Assembly (NCBI GenBank): GCA_964546285.1
Contig: CAZJJK010000023.1
Coordinates: forward strand, 1-34,604
Length of the DNA stretch: 34,604 nucleotides
Direction of reading: 5' to 3'
Source: CAZJJK01 sp964546285
GTDB lineage: Bacteria; Spirochaetota; Spirochaetia; Treponematales; Breznakiellaceae
Part shown: piece by piece, positions 16,306-24,511 of the stretch
Layout of the letters: every line of letters starts with the position of its first letter
Position numbering within the stretch: position 1 is the first letter of the stretch
Position numbers and translations under genes: made by a program
The notes under the pieces: model-generated
What the model was told of the DNA's origin: nothing
The model's input: only the letters and a program-made list of their open reading frames with translations
The model's database searches: none

Positions 16306-18182
16306 ATACAGGAAACGCCGATACAAAGCTGCTTCGCGATAGGGGACGGTTTTTAATTTTCGCGGTCGTGTTCGCGCTTATAGCCGTCACCCTTGTTTGG
16401 CGCTATGGCGAGACGATGTTATCCAACCAAGAAAATAATATTGATAGGGCAAATTGGTCTGAGCGCGGTCCTATTTTAGACCGAAACGGCAGAATTCTAG
16501 CCATACAGACCAGATTGGGCAATATTACTATTTGGAAACCAGCTTTAAACGATATAACGGCCAGCGCCGAATTACTCGCGCCTATAATTTCAATGGACGC
16601 GCTTGAATTAAAGGAGCGCATCACTTCCTCTAAATCCGACTTTTTATACGCCGCTAAACGAGTTGACCAAACATCGCTGAATTTAGTGGAAAGCGCCAGA
16701 AGCAAGGGGCTTTTACCAGGAATAGGCGTTGAGCCAATCCAAGGACGGATTTATCCAAATAAACGTTTAGCTTCCACCTTGGTGGGTTTTGTCGGCGATG
16801 ACAACATCGGCTTAGCCGGTATGGAATTTTCCTTTGAGAAGGTTTTAGCCGCGGACGGCAATCTAGCCAACGCCGGTTATGGCGACCAGGTATTTCTTAC
16901 TATCGATATAAATATACAGCATATGTTAGAAGAGATAGCCCGCCGTTGTTTGGAGGAGAATAAGGCGGAATCCCTTATGTTCCTCGCTATGGATAACGCC
17001 AGCGGCGATATTTTAGGCTATGTTTCCCTTCCTGATTACGACCCTAACGATATACGATCTTCCAGAGAGCAGGATAGAATAGACAGACCAGCCAGCTGGG
17101 CGTACGAACCCGGTTCCGTTTTTAAGGTTTTTTCTTTAGCATCCATAATGGAACTTGGCGGCATTGACGCGGATAGTAGTTTTATCTGCGATGGCCAATA
17201 TGAGAAGGAACTGTCTTCCGGGGAACGTATCACCATAAAATGCTTAGGCAGCCACGGCAGGGTCACCGCTAAGGATATCATCACCTATTCATGCAACGCC
17301 GGCGCCGCGTACGCTTCGGACAGCGTGGACAACGCCTCTTTCAACAGTATGCTAAGGGCTTTCGGCTTTGGCGAAAAAACCGGCGTCCCTTTGCCTCTGG
17401 AAACGGCTGGTTATATTAGGCCAGTGGAACGCTGGTCTGGGCGGTCAAAACAAACAATCGCTATCGGCCAGGAGCTATCGGTCTCCGCTCTACAGATGTT
17501 ACAAGCGGCTAGCGCTATCGCTAACGATGGGGTGTTGGTGAAACCCCGCTTAGTTTCGCGCGTTGTCGGTCCTGACGGCGTGGTGAAGTGGAACGGCGAT
17601 AGCACAGCAACCAGGACAGTGTCAGTTGAGGTTGCCCGCCAGATGAGAACTTTCATGGAAACGGTGGTTTCCGAAATCGGCACCGGACGAAGGGCCGGGG
17701 TGGAAGATTTACGTCTAGCCGTAAAAACAGGCACGGCCCAACTGATAGACCCCGAGACCAAGCGCTATTCCGATACGGATTTTATCGCCTCCTGTCTAGC
17801 CTTAGTTCCGGCTGAACGCCCTTCGCTCATACTGTATATCGTAATAGTAAAGCCTAAGGGCTCTTCCTATTTGGGCGGGCGTATCGCCGCGCCGCCTATC
17901 GGCGAAGCCGCGGAAACGCTGGCGGATTATCTCGGTATTGAACGGGGGCTGACTGAAACGCTTAGCCATTCCGGCACTATAGTATTGGAGGCTGAAGCTT
18001 TAGCGGATATTGGAACCGTAATGCCGGATCTCTCGGGTTTTTCAAAACGCCGCCTGCTGCCCTTGCTTCTGCGGGAGGATCTTACAGTGGAACTCCATGG
18101 CGAGGGCTGGGTGCGCCGACAGGAACCGCCGCCGGGGACTCCGGTAGAGCCGGGGGCTCTCATTATTCTGGAATTGGAATGA
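16302..18182 (+). CDS. Class B penicillin-binding protein (FtsI/SpoVD-like transpeptidase) with a PASTA domain
   Basis: Peptidoglycan D,D-transpeptidase of 626 residues, membrane-anchored by one helix (about 15-34). The pedestal begins with ERGPILDRNGRILA (54-67). The catalytic motifs are SVFK (S272, K275), SCN (330-332) and KTG (475-477). Residues about 565-626 form one C-terminal PASTA module (GTVMPDLSGFSKRRLL onward). This layout is that of FtsI/SpoVD/PBP2x septal enzymes, so septation is more likely than elongation, though PBP2 is not excluded. Translation is coupled at both ends by 4-bp overlaps with lepB upstream and the Maf-like gene downstream. Confidence 0.9.
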   Translation: MNTGNADTKLLRDRGRFLIFAVVFALIAVTLVWRYGETMLSNQENNIDRANWSERGPILDRNGRILAIQTRLGNITIWKPALNDITASAELLAPIISMDALELKERITSSKSDFLYAAKRVDQTSLNLVESARSKGLLPGIGVEPIQGRIYPNKRLASTLVGFVGDDNIGLAGMEFSFEKVLAADGNLANAGYGDQVFLTIDINIQHMLEEIARRCLEENKAESLMFLAMDNASGDILGYVSLPDYDPNDIRSSREQDRIDRPASWAYEPGSVFKVFSLASIMELGGIDADSSFICDGQYEKELSSGERITIKCLGSHGRVTAKDIITYSCNAGAAYASDSVDNASFNSMLRAFGFGEKTGVPLPLETAGYIRPVERWSGRSKQTIAIGQELSVSALQMLQAASAIANDGVLVKPRLVSRVVGPDGVVKWNGDSTATRTVSVEVARQMRTFMETVVSEIGTGRRAGVEDLRLAVKTGTAQLIDPETKRYSDTDFIASCLALVPAERPSLILYIVIVKPKGSSYLGGRIAAPPIGEAAETLADYLGIERGLTETLSHSGTIVLEAEALADIGTVMPDLSGFSKRRLLPLLLREDLTVELHGEGWVRRQEPPPGTPVEPGALIILELE

Positions 18183-19888
18183 GCGGAGCTACATCGCTTC
18201 AAACCATATCCGCCTATTCGCGAAGTCTTGCGCGGTGTTTGTCAAACGCGAAACCGGAAGACGCGTACCGCGCCGTTATTTCGACTGAGGGCAAAGAGCC
18301 GGTATTATGGATCAACGATAAGCTGGCTCATTCCAGACGTGATCCTGAAAAAGAAGGGCGGCGTTTAGTGGAGGCGGCTGACGGTGACGGCCCCCTTGTT
18401 ATATTAGGTTTTGGTTTAGGCTACGAGGCACAAGCGGCCAGCGCCAGCGGCCGACCAGTCGTTATCGTAGAAAGATCCGCCTTTCTCGTGCGTCAAGCTT
18501 TTCAAACCCGCGATCTCAGCGCTTTATTTGCCTGTCAGAAACTCTATTTTGTAATCGGGGATTCCGCCCCGCTTCAAGAAGTACTGGAACGGGAAAAGGG
18601 AGCCCCGGCTCTGATAATAAACCGCGCGGTATGCGCCCCTTATGCCGATTGGTATCGCTCCGCCGCCGCCATTGTTGAGGCTAAGCGGTCACGTGAAGCG
18701 GTCAACGCCGCCACCAGGCGGCGTTTTGGACAGCGTTGGGTACGCAATATTGGTATCAACCGCGCTTTAATCGCCGAATTGCCGGGCGTAAACGTGTTGG
18801 AAAACGCCCTCAAAGGCATTCCCGCCTTAGTGATCGCCGCTGGACCTTCTTTGGACACTTGCGTCCCCTTGCTTCCGGCTTTGGCCGAACATGCCGTAAT
18901 AATAGCGGTGGATACCGCGCTTCGCGCGGTTTTACGGGTAGGCGTACAGCCAGACTTTGTCGTCGCGGTGGATCCCCAATATTGGAACAGCCGTCATTTA
19001 GATCACTGCGCTGTTGAGGGGCTTTGCCTCGTCAGTGAAATCGCCGCCTACCCTTCCCCGCTTCGACTCCCCTTTGGCAGGCGCTTTCTCTGCGCTTCCC
19101 CCTACCCGCTCGCCCGCTTTTTGGAGCAGAGCGTTGACGCCAAAGGAACCCTTGGCGCTGGCGGCTCGGTCGCTACCACGGCTTGGGATTTTGCCCGCTT
19201 GATCGGCGCTTCCCCGGTCTTCATCGCCGGACTTGACCTGGCCTTCCCGGAAACGAGAACCCATTTCAAGGGCGCTTATTTTGAGGAAAGCGCCCTAAGG
19301 TCAGGGAGAAGGATGGAACCGGCCGAGACCAGCGATTTCCGCCTTTTTCAGGGCGGTTTCCCGTTTAAAGCGTTAGCTTCCGATGGAAAACCCATTGTTA
19401 GCGATAGACGGCTGTCCCTTTACGCCGCTTGGTTTGAGGCTCGCACGAAACGTCCTTCCGCGCCGCCCAGCTTCCGTTTTTTACCAGCCCTTCACATAGA
19501 CGGATTAGGCGCGGCTAAACCCAAAGAACTTTTAGCTTTGCCTGAATGTCGTCTACTGCTTAAAAAGCGGCTAAACGCGTTATTCGATCAGGCTGAAAAG
19601 GACACAAATTCTGACTTAAGGCGCCGGCAAGAAGCCGTGAGAGAAGCCAGCGCTTTTATACGCGGCGAACTGGCGAGCCTAAGGGCTTGGGCTCAAGCGG
19701 CGCTTTCCACGGAGCAAGGAAATGAAGCTATGCCCACAAAGGAAATAAAGCTGTTTGAGAATTCCCCCGCCAAGGCTATAGCCGATTTTTTAGTGTATGA
19801 TACGCCGGAACGACCTTCAGAAGCTTATTATCTACGCTTATCGCGAGCCGCTTCGTTTACTATTCAAGCTTTAACGGAAAAATCTTAA
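18179..19888 (+). CDS. Motility-associated factor, DUF115/MptE-like glycosyltransferase family
   Basis: A 569-residue cytoplasmic protein of the Maf/DUF115 family, whose members in flagellated bacteria are linked to glycosylation of flagellin with nonulosonic acids. Related archaeal MptE is a pterin pyrophosphokinase. The central domain has the family signature IAAGPSLD (about 219-226), followed by VAVDPQYWNSRHLD and the downstream GAGGSVATTAWDFA and GLDLAFPETRTH segments. N-terminal residues (about 70-145) form a Rossmann-like unit (VILGFGLGYEAQA). The start overlaps the PBP stop by 4 bp, so it is the last gene of the lepB operon. A strong terminator follows. Substrate is not readable from the sequence. 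Confidence 0.85.
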   Translation: MSGATSLQTISAYSRSLARCLSNAKPEDAYRAVISTEGKEPVLWINDKLAHSRRDPEKEGRRLVEAADGDGPLVILGFGLGYEAQAASASGRPVVIVERSAFLVRQAFQTRDLSALFACQKLYFVIGDSAPLQEVLEREKGAPALIINRAVCAPYADWYRSAAAIVEAKRSREAVNAATRRRFGQRWVRNIGINRALIAELPGVNVLENALKGIPALVIAAGPSLDTCVPLLPALAEHAVIIAVDTALRAVLRVGVQPDFVVAVDPQYWNSRHLDHCAVEGLCLVSEIAAYPSPLRLPFGRRFLCASPYPLARFLEQSVDAKGTLGAGGSVATTAWDFARLIGASPVFIAGLDLAFPETRTHFKGAYFEESALRSGRRMEPAETSDFRLFQGGFPFKALASDGKPIVSDRRLSLYAAWFEARTKRPSAPPSFRFLPALHIDGLGAAKPKELLALPECRLLLKKRLNALFDQAEKDTNSDLRRRQEAVREASAFIRGELASLRAWAQAALSTEQGNEAMPTKEIKLFENSPAKAIADFLVYDTPERPSEAYYLRLSRAASFTIQALTEKS

Positions 19889-19935
19889 GATCAAAAATAA
19901 GCGGTCGATATATAAGCAAGAGGTTTGATCCTCGA

Positions 19936-19976
19936 GACGGTGCGCATACGACGTCCAGGCGCGCCGTCTTTTTTTT
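19936..19976 (+). terminator. Terminator of the lepB-PBP-Maf operon
   Basis: A 10-bp stem, GACGGTGCGC (19936-19945) with GCGCGCCGTC (19959-19968) including one G-T pair, and a 13-nt loop, followed by eight T. It lies 47 nt after the stop of the Maf-like gene. Confidence 0.88.
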
Positions 19977-20058
19977 ATTCCATGAAACTTCCCCGCCCAC
20001 CGCCTTAGGCGGTTTAGAAGCCTCAATTATATAAGCCCGCTGATTACCGCTAGCAGTA

Positions 20059-21276
20059 CTATTCCTGACGATATACGCTTAAGAAAGCCCCCAGCCGTTT
20101 CATAGCTTCGCTTATGGTTTCTTTATCCGGAAGAAAAACGATACGAAAATGATCCTTCACTGGCCAATTGAAGCCGCTGCCTTGAACCAAAAGCATATGT
20201 TTACTCTGGAGCAGATCCAAAATAAACCGTACATCATCAGAGATATTGAAGCGCGCGACATCGATCTTAGGAAAACAATAGAGGGCGCCTCTCGGTTTAA
20301 CGACAGACAGGCCGGGGATATCGTTGATCGCTTCCACACAGACATCTCGCTGTTCATGAAGACGGCCGCCGGGTAAGATAAGATCGTTGATGCTCTGATA
20401 ACCGCCTAAAGCCGTTTGAATAGCGAATTGCGCGGTGACATTGGCGCAGAGACGCATATTGGATAGCATATCCAAACCTTCGCGGTAACTTTCCGCTATA
20501 GCCTTATTGCCTGACAGCACCATCCAGCCTGAACGAAAACCGGCGGCTCGGTAGGCTTTAGATAAACCATTAAAGGTGAGGGTTAATAAATCCGGCGCTA
20601 TTGACGCGAGAGGAATATGGACAGCCCCATCATAAACGATTTTATCGTATATCTCATCCGCGAAAAGCAGTAATTCATGAGCGCGGGCCACTTCCACGAT
20701 AGAATCCAGCACCGCGCGGTCATATACGGCGCCGGTCGGATTATTGGGATTGATTACGACGATGGCTTTTGTCTTTTTGCTTATTTTGGACTTGATGTCA
20801 TCTATATCTGGATTCCAGTCAGCTTGTTCATCGCATATATAATGAACGGCCTTCCCGCCTGAAAGATGGATGGCCGCGGTCCAGAGCGGATAATCCGGAG
20901 CGGGCACTAGGACTTCGTCACCCGCGTCCAGAAGGCCCTGCATCGACATAACGATCAGCTCGCTAACGCCGTTGCCGATAAAAACATCATCAACCCCGAC
21001 ATCCATAATACCGCGTTCCTGAAAGGATTGCATAATGGCTTTACGCGCGGGGAAAAGCCCTTGAGAGTCGCAGTAGCCCTGAGCGTTTTGTAAATTGACG
21101 ATCATGTCATGAAGCATTTCATCGGGTGCGTTAAAGCCGAAAGCCGCCGGATTGCCAATATTGAGCTTTAATATGCGGAAACCTTCGCTTTCCAAGCGCT
21201 TAGCTTCCCTTAATACAGGCCCTCGAATATCATAACAAACTTCATCCAATTTGGATGATTTTTTATAGGTTCTCAT
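20059..21276 (-). CDS. alaA: Glutamate-pyruvate aminotransferase (AlaA-type)
   Basis: PLP-dependent class I aminotransferase of 405 residues that makes alanine from pyruvate using glutamate. It matches the AlaA family over its whole length as I recall it: YDIRGPVLREAKRLE near the start, LNIGNP, QGYCDSQGL, IGNGVSELIV, VPAPDYPLWTAA, NPNNPTGAVY, FADEIYDK and LTFNGLSKAYRAAGFRSGW, where K240 should hold PLP. The ATG is preceded by GGGGGAT inside the last codons of the upstream gene, a 14-bp overlap, so it is translated from a bicistronic message. Substrate preference is inferred from family likeness. Confidence 0.94.
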   Translation of the reverse strand: MRTYKKSSKLDEVCYDIRGPVLREAKRLESEGFRILKLNIGNPAAFGFNAPDEMLHDMIVNLQNAQGYCDSQGLFPARKAIMQSFQERGIMDVGVDDVFIGNGVSELIVMSMQGLLDAGDEVLVPAPDYPLWTAAIHLSGGKAVHYICDEQADWNPDIDDIKSKISKKTKAIVVINPNNPTGAVYDRAVLDSIVEVARAHELLLFADEIYDKIVYDGAVHIPLASIAPDLLTLTFNGLSKAYRAAGFRSGWMVLSGNKAIAESYREGLDMLSNMRLCANVTAQFAIQTALGGYQSINDLILPGGRLHEQRDVCVEAINDIPGLSVVKPRGALYCFPKIDVARFNISDDVRFILDLLQSKHMLLVQGSGFNWPVKDHFRIVFLPDKETISEAMKRLGAFLSVYRQE

Positions 21277-22141
21277 ATCGATCCCCCTTTACGCCAGCTT
21301 GGATACCTAATTTTTCTTCCGAAAGCTCTTTAGAGAATAGTCTATCCGCCGCCTCGGCAAGCGTTTTTCTCATCACAACCACATGGACCTCATGAGCGGC
21401 TCGAGCGGTCTCCTTGTCCCAAGAGGCGCGAGTTGGCAAAATTTTTATTACGCTTTCCCGAGCCCGCCGCGAGGCTACTAGCGCTTCCTCTCGGCGTTCC
21501 GCCAGATTGGGAGCGAGGGCGCTTTCAATAAAATGGACGCCTAAACCAGCCACCAAGGGATCTTTTGCCCCCGCGCAGTTGATTAAGCTATCAGCGGCTT
21601 CGGTAAAAGAACGACTGAGCAAGAGAGAAAACGCGTAATAGAATTCCACCCAGTCTTTTTCTTTAACGCTATCGCTTTTTCGCCTTTCACCGAGAAAGGC
21701 CTTAGCTTTTTCGGGATCGCCAGCCAGAAGCCAAGCCAAACCGAACGGCAGAGCTAAAGCGTCAAGCATTTTCGGCTTGTCAGAAAATTTCTTTTGAAGA
21801 GCGATAGCCGATTGATGTTCGGCTAGGGCTAAGTAACTATTCACTAATAGCCGCGCCATACGAGGCGATAAGCTCTTTTTTCTATCAAGCCGCGCTTCCA
21901 GATAATGGGCGAGCGCCGGCCAGTCCTCTCGTTCCAATAACGCGAATAAACGCCAATTCGCGATAAAAAAAGCGTCAATAAGAATTAAAACGGACAACAT
22001 TATTGTGCCTAAAGGCCAATTTGACGCCCAAAAGTCTAACGCGTAACGCGCCCCAAGAAGAAAAAAGGGCATAGCGTAGACAAAACCGAAAGAAAATGCG
22101 ACGACTATGTTGAAAAGAATAAAAATAGCCTTAAATTTCAA
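21263..22141 (-). CDS. Two-helix membrane protein with TPR-like repeats
   Basis: Unrecognised 292-residue protein. Residues about 5-30 and 43-65 are hydrophobic helices, placing the remaining 220 residues on one side of the membrane. Those residues are helical and alanine/leucine-rich, with spacing like tetratricopeptide repeats (for example NSYLALAEHQSAIAL and GLAWLLAGDPEKAKAFL), suggesting protein-protein contacts. The start is TTG, fixed by AAAGGAG seven bases upstream. It overlaps alaA by 14 bp and shares its promoter, but a functional link to alanine metabolism is not evident. Confidence 0.8.
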   Translation of the reverse strand: MKFKAIFILFNIVVAFSFGFVYAMPFFLLGARYALDFWASNWPLGTIMLSVLILIDAFFIANWRLFALLEREDWPALAHYLEARLDRKKSLSPRMARLLVNSYLALAEHQSAIALQKKFSDKPKMLDALALPFGLAWLLAGDPEKAKAFLGERRKSDSVKEKDWVEFYYAFSLLLSRSFTEAADSLINCAGAKDPLVAGLGVHFIESALAPNLAERREEALVASRRARESVIKILPTRASWDKETARAAHEVHVVVMRKTLAEAADRLFSKELSEEKLGIQAGVKGDRYENL

Positions 22142-22167
22142 TACGTCGCTCCTTTGTATATGCCGAA

Positions 22168-22197
22168 ATGATAAGGGATAGCCGCTAGCCGGGTCAA
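22168..22197 (-). promoter_or_regulatory. Promoter of the TPR-like gene and alaA
   Basis: Minus strand: -35 TTGACC (5 of 6) at 22192-22197, 18-nt spacer, -10 TATCAT (5 of 6) at 22168-22173. A leader of about 20 nt with AAAGGAG precedes the TTG start. Confidence 0.65.
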
Positions 22198-22209
22198 CGG
22201 GGGATATGG

Positions 22210-23337
22210 GTGAATAGTTTTACGATAAACGGATTAAAACCTGGCGTTTATTTTACCAAACCGGCCTATCTTGACAGCCGTTTTTTGGTATGCGCCCCTG
22301 AAATGATGGTCAATGAGGCTTTGATCGCGGCCCTTGACGAATGGAATTTTCATGAGCTATTAAGCGACGGCGAACCACAGGAACAGATGATCGAGACGGA
22401 ATTACCGGAAGAGACGACTGAAACCGTGCTTGTCGGCGGGATCGATAATGAAAAGCTTAAGCAAAACGCCGATCTTCACCGCCGTTTTACCGAATATGTG
22501 GAGTTGCTTTTTAGCCGTTTCATTACCAATAGCGAAATAAATACGGGAGAAATATCCGATAGGATTCGTGAGCTGTGTGAGGCGGTGAAAGAAGATCGCC
22601 GTTTCCTATTGCATATCAGCGACCAGGGTTCCCCCAATCGAAATTTTCTGACCAGCCATACGGTTCGTTCAACCATCATCGCTATCGTTATTGGCACATA
22701 TTTGAGACTACCCAATCATCGTTTGATAGAATTGGGGACAGCGGCTCTGCTCCATGAGATTGGCATGATCAAATTACCGCCGCAGCTTTATATGACCAAT
22801 AAGCCCTTAAGCCCTCAAGAAAGGCAGCTCATCGGCACTCATCCGGTATTAGGCTATAACATACTCAAAGCGATGGATTTTCCGGTAAGTATCTGCGTCG
22901 CCGCCCTGGAGCACCACGAACGCGAAAATGGCGGCGGCTATCCCAGACATCTTTCAAGCGATAAAATAAGCATTTACGCAAAAATCATCGCGGTTGCCTG
23001 TTCCTATGAAGCCCTAACCGCGGCTCGTCCCTATAAGGACGCCAAAGACGGCTATCAAGGCATGATCGACCTATTGAAGAACGTCGGCAAGCAGTACGAT
23101 GATACCATTGTGAGGGCTTTAGTGTATTCGCTTTCCTTATATCCGATTGGCCTTCATGTCCTATTATCCAATTCCAAGAAAGCGCAAGTTATCGATGTAA
23201 ACCCGGAGAATCCTCGTTTTCCCATTGTTCAAGTGACCCAAGAAAAAACTCCGGAAGGAAAGGCTCTTGTCATTCAAACAAAACAGGATGGCGTTTATAT
23301 AGTCCGTCCCTTGCTAAAGACTGAGCTGGGAAAATAA
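22210..23337 (+). CDS. HD-GYP domain protein, putative cyclic-di-GMP phosphodiesterase
   Basis: Signalling protein of 375 residues. The N-terminal 120 residues form an unassigned domain. Residues about 145-320 form the HD-GYP domain: SHTV (H150), the metal pair HEIG (H182, E183), THP (H211), EHHE (H235, H236) and GGGYP (241-245). HD-GYP proteins hydrolyse cyclic di-GMP at a two- or three-iron centre. Here the usual HD pair is HE and the lysine after IG is methionine (HEIGM rather than HDIGK), so activity is uncertain and it may act as a sensor. The start is GTG with GGGGG six bases upstream; the ATG four bases before is closed by a stop. Its last 68 bp overlap the convergent gene. Confidence 0.85.
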   Translation: MNSFTINGLKPGVYFTKPAYLDSRFLVCAPEMMVNEALIAALDEWNFHELLSDGEPQEQMIETELPEETTETVLVGGIDNEKLKQNADLHRRFTEYVELLFSRFITNSEINTGEISDRIRELCEAVKEDRRFLLHISDQGSPNRNFLTSHTVRSTIIAIVIGTYLRLPNHRLIELGTAALLHEIGMIKLPPQLYMTNKPLSPQERQLIGTHPVLGYNILKAMDFPVSICVAALEHHERENGGGYPRHLSSDKISIYAKIIAVACSYEALTAARPYKDAKDGYQGMIDLLKNVGKQYDDTIVRALVYSLSLYPIGLHVLLSNSKKAQVIDVNPENPRFPIVQVTQEKTPEGKALVIQTKQDGVYIVRPLLKTELGK

Positions 23338-23953
23338 GGGATAGCTTTGTCGCGCTAAACGCTAGCTTCGCCTTTAACGCGGCGGCCCTTTTTATTATAT
23401 AAACGGCGTTAACGGCTTTTATTTTTCGGCTAATACAACAAAGTTCCATTTTTTTATCATCGCGGATGCTAAAGCGTATCATTCGAGGCCTGTAATCCCA
23501 TATTATGTCCGATAAAGCCAGACCAGCGTACGCCGCTTGATCCATGTCCGCCCAAGCGCGGCAGGAAGGGCCTTCCCAGCTTAGGGTACGACCGGTGACT
23601 TCGCCCGCCAGTGATGTTACCTCTTTGAGATACCGAGAACAATCGATCCGAAGCAAGGATGGATCGATAAAAATAGAGCGGGTGGCCGCTATAAGCACTT
23701 TAAGATATAAGCGAAAACGCGTATCACCAGCCCTTAAGCGTATTAGGCCCCTTTCCCCCTTCCGTGCCCTATAGGAAGGATCACGGTGAAGCCCTTTATT
23801 ACGCGGCCCATCCTTTCTTATCCTCCGCGGACGGCAGTGGACTGGCTGGCTTTTCTCAGCCGCTAAAGCCTCAATTAGGGAAAGATCCATCTTAACCCGT
23901 TTAGCGATTACAGCGATAAGCTCACGCGCGTTATCCATGCCATATCTTCTCAT
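23270..23953 (-). CDS. Degenerate histidine-kinase-like protein (HisKA_2/HATPase remnant)
   Basis: A 227-residue protein with no membrane segment. Residues 11-34 (IAVIAKRVKMDLSLIEAL) match the pattern of HisKA_2 dimerisation helices, usually HHRVKNNLQVISSL. After a basic insertion (about 41-74, rich in Arg and Lys) the second helix and IDCSRYLKEVTSLAGEV (about 103-119) follow. WADMDQAAYAGLALSDIIWD (135-154) then fits the start of the ATPase domain (family pattern GLILNELVTNA). The phospho-accepting histidine, the N-box asparagines and the glycine-rich lid are all missing, so it should be catalytically dead. The start is 23953 or the ATG at 23938; a TAG stop lies just upstream. The 3' end overlaps the HD-GYP gene by 68 bp. 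This remote resemblance was judged by eye. Confidence 0.6.
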   Translation of the reverse strand: MRRYGMDNARELIAVIAKRVKMDLSLIEALAAEKSQPVHCRPRRIRKDGPRNKGLHRDPSYRARKGERGLIRLRAGDTRFRLYLKVLIAATRSIFIDPSLLRIDCSRYLKEVTSLAGEVTGRTLSWEGPSCRAWADMDQAAYAGLALSDIIWDYRPRMIRFSIRDDKKMELCCISRKIKAVNAVYIIKRAAALKAKLAFSATKLSLIFPAQSLARDGLYKRHPVLFE

Positions 23954-23980
23954 AGAAAGCGTCCGCTCGCTATCCGTCTA

Positions 23981-24009
23981 TTGCGATCGCTCTTGCTTGA
24001 CGCTAGCAT
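23981..24009 (+). promoter_or_regulatory. Weak promoter candidate of the XRE regulator gene
   Basis: TTGCGA (4 of 6) at 23981-23986, 17-nt spacer, TAGCAT (4 of 6) at 24004-24009, then 9 nt to the ATG, which has no ribosome site. The hexamers are poor, but the geometry resembles the leaderless group. Confidence 0.35.
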
Positions 24010-24018
24010 TTTTGCTCC

Positions 24019-24375
24019 ATGGCCAAGAAGCGTCCCACAAGACTCCACGACATACTGGCGCGTCGATTACGTTCAGAACGTGAAAGACGATCTTTATCCC
24101 AAGCCGCCTTTGCCGAAATTATTGGCATATCGGTCAGCTACATAGCCGCTCTTGAATTAGGTCAAAAATTTCCTTCCCCAGCCCTTCTGGAAACGATCGC
24201 GGCAGCCTTACGAACCGAGCCCTATCGCTTGCTTACACCCTTGGACGAGGGCAATAAACCCGACACCCGTGAAATTGCCTATACGATAGGAACTGAACTA
24301 CGCCGCTTTCTGGAAAAAGATATAAACGACTATGTGGAAGAGCGCTATGGGGGTGATCCTAAGCGCCGACATTAG
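24019..24375 (+). CDS. XRE-family helix-turn-helix regulator
   Basis: Small DNA-binding protein, 118 residues. Residues about 10-68 form a Cro/CI-type helix-turn-helix: LARRLRSERERRSLSQAAFAE, then IGISVSYIAALELGQKFPS as the recognition helix region, then the closing helices. The remaining 50 residues (about 69-118) include a helix TIGTELRRFLEKDINDYVEE that could dimerise, and a basic tail ending PKRRH. The last 35 bp of the gene lie inside the first copy of a 42-bp tandem repeat, which also supplies its stop codon. The target is unknown; autoregulation or control of the divergent degenerate kinase-like gene is possible. Confidence 0.85.
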   Translation: MAKKRPTRLHDILARRLRSERERRSLSQAAFAEIIGISVSYIAALELGQKFPSPALLETIAAALRTEPYRLLTPLDEGNKPDTREIAYTIGTELRRFLEKDINDYVEERYGGDPKRRH

Positions 24376-24461
24376 AATGAGCAGCGCTATGGGGGTGATC
24401 CTAAGCGCCGACACTAGAATGAGCAGCGCTATGGGGGTGATCCTAAGCGCCGACATTAGAA
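24341..24461 (+). repeat. 42-bp tandem repeat, 2.9 copies
   Basis: Copies begin at 24341, 24383 and 24425, each with AGCGCTATGGGGGTGATCCT. The second differs from the first by one base (a T to C before its TAG), and the third is cut at 37 bp. The first copy is the 3' end and stop codon of the XRE gene; the others lie between it and the CNNM/CorC gene. Each unit can fold through GCGCT / AGCGC with an inner GG / CC pair. The near identity suggests recent duplication of the gene end by slippage. Confidence 0.93.
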
Positions 24462-24481
24462 AGCGCGGCATCCCTTGCTTG

Positions 24482-24511
24482 TTGAAAGTTTCTTATTCAT
24501 GTTATTATAAA
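24482..24511 (+). promoter_or_regulatory. Promoter of the CNNM/CorC gene, predicted leaderless
   Basis: -35 TTGAAA (5 of 6) at 24482-24487, 18-nt spacer, -10 TATAAA (5 of 6) at 24506-24511, then 6 nt (ACATAC) to the ATG at 24518. A TATTAT at 24503 is a second possible -10 with a shorter spacer. No ribosome site is present. Confidence 0.65.

Noticed and set aside
19999..20013. Perfect 6-bp hairpin ACCGCC / GGCGGT downstream of alaA
   Set aside because: Short stem, 3-nt loop and no T tract on either strand, so I do not call it a terminator.
24341..24461. CRISPR-like array
   Set aside because: The units are directly tandem with no unique spacers and begin inside a gene, so this is a plain tandem repeat.
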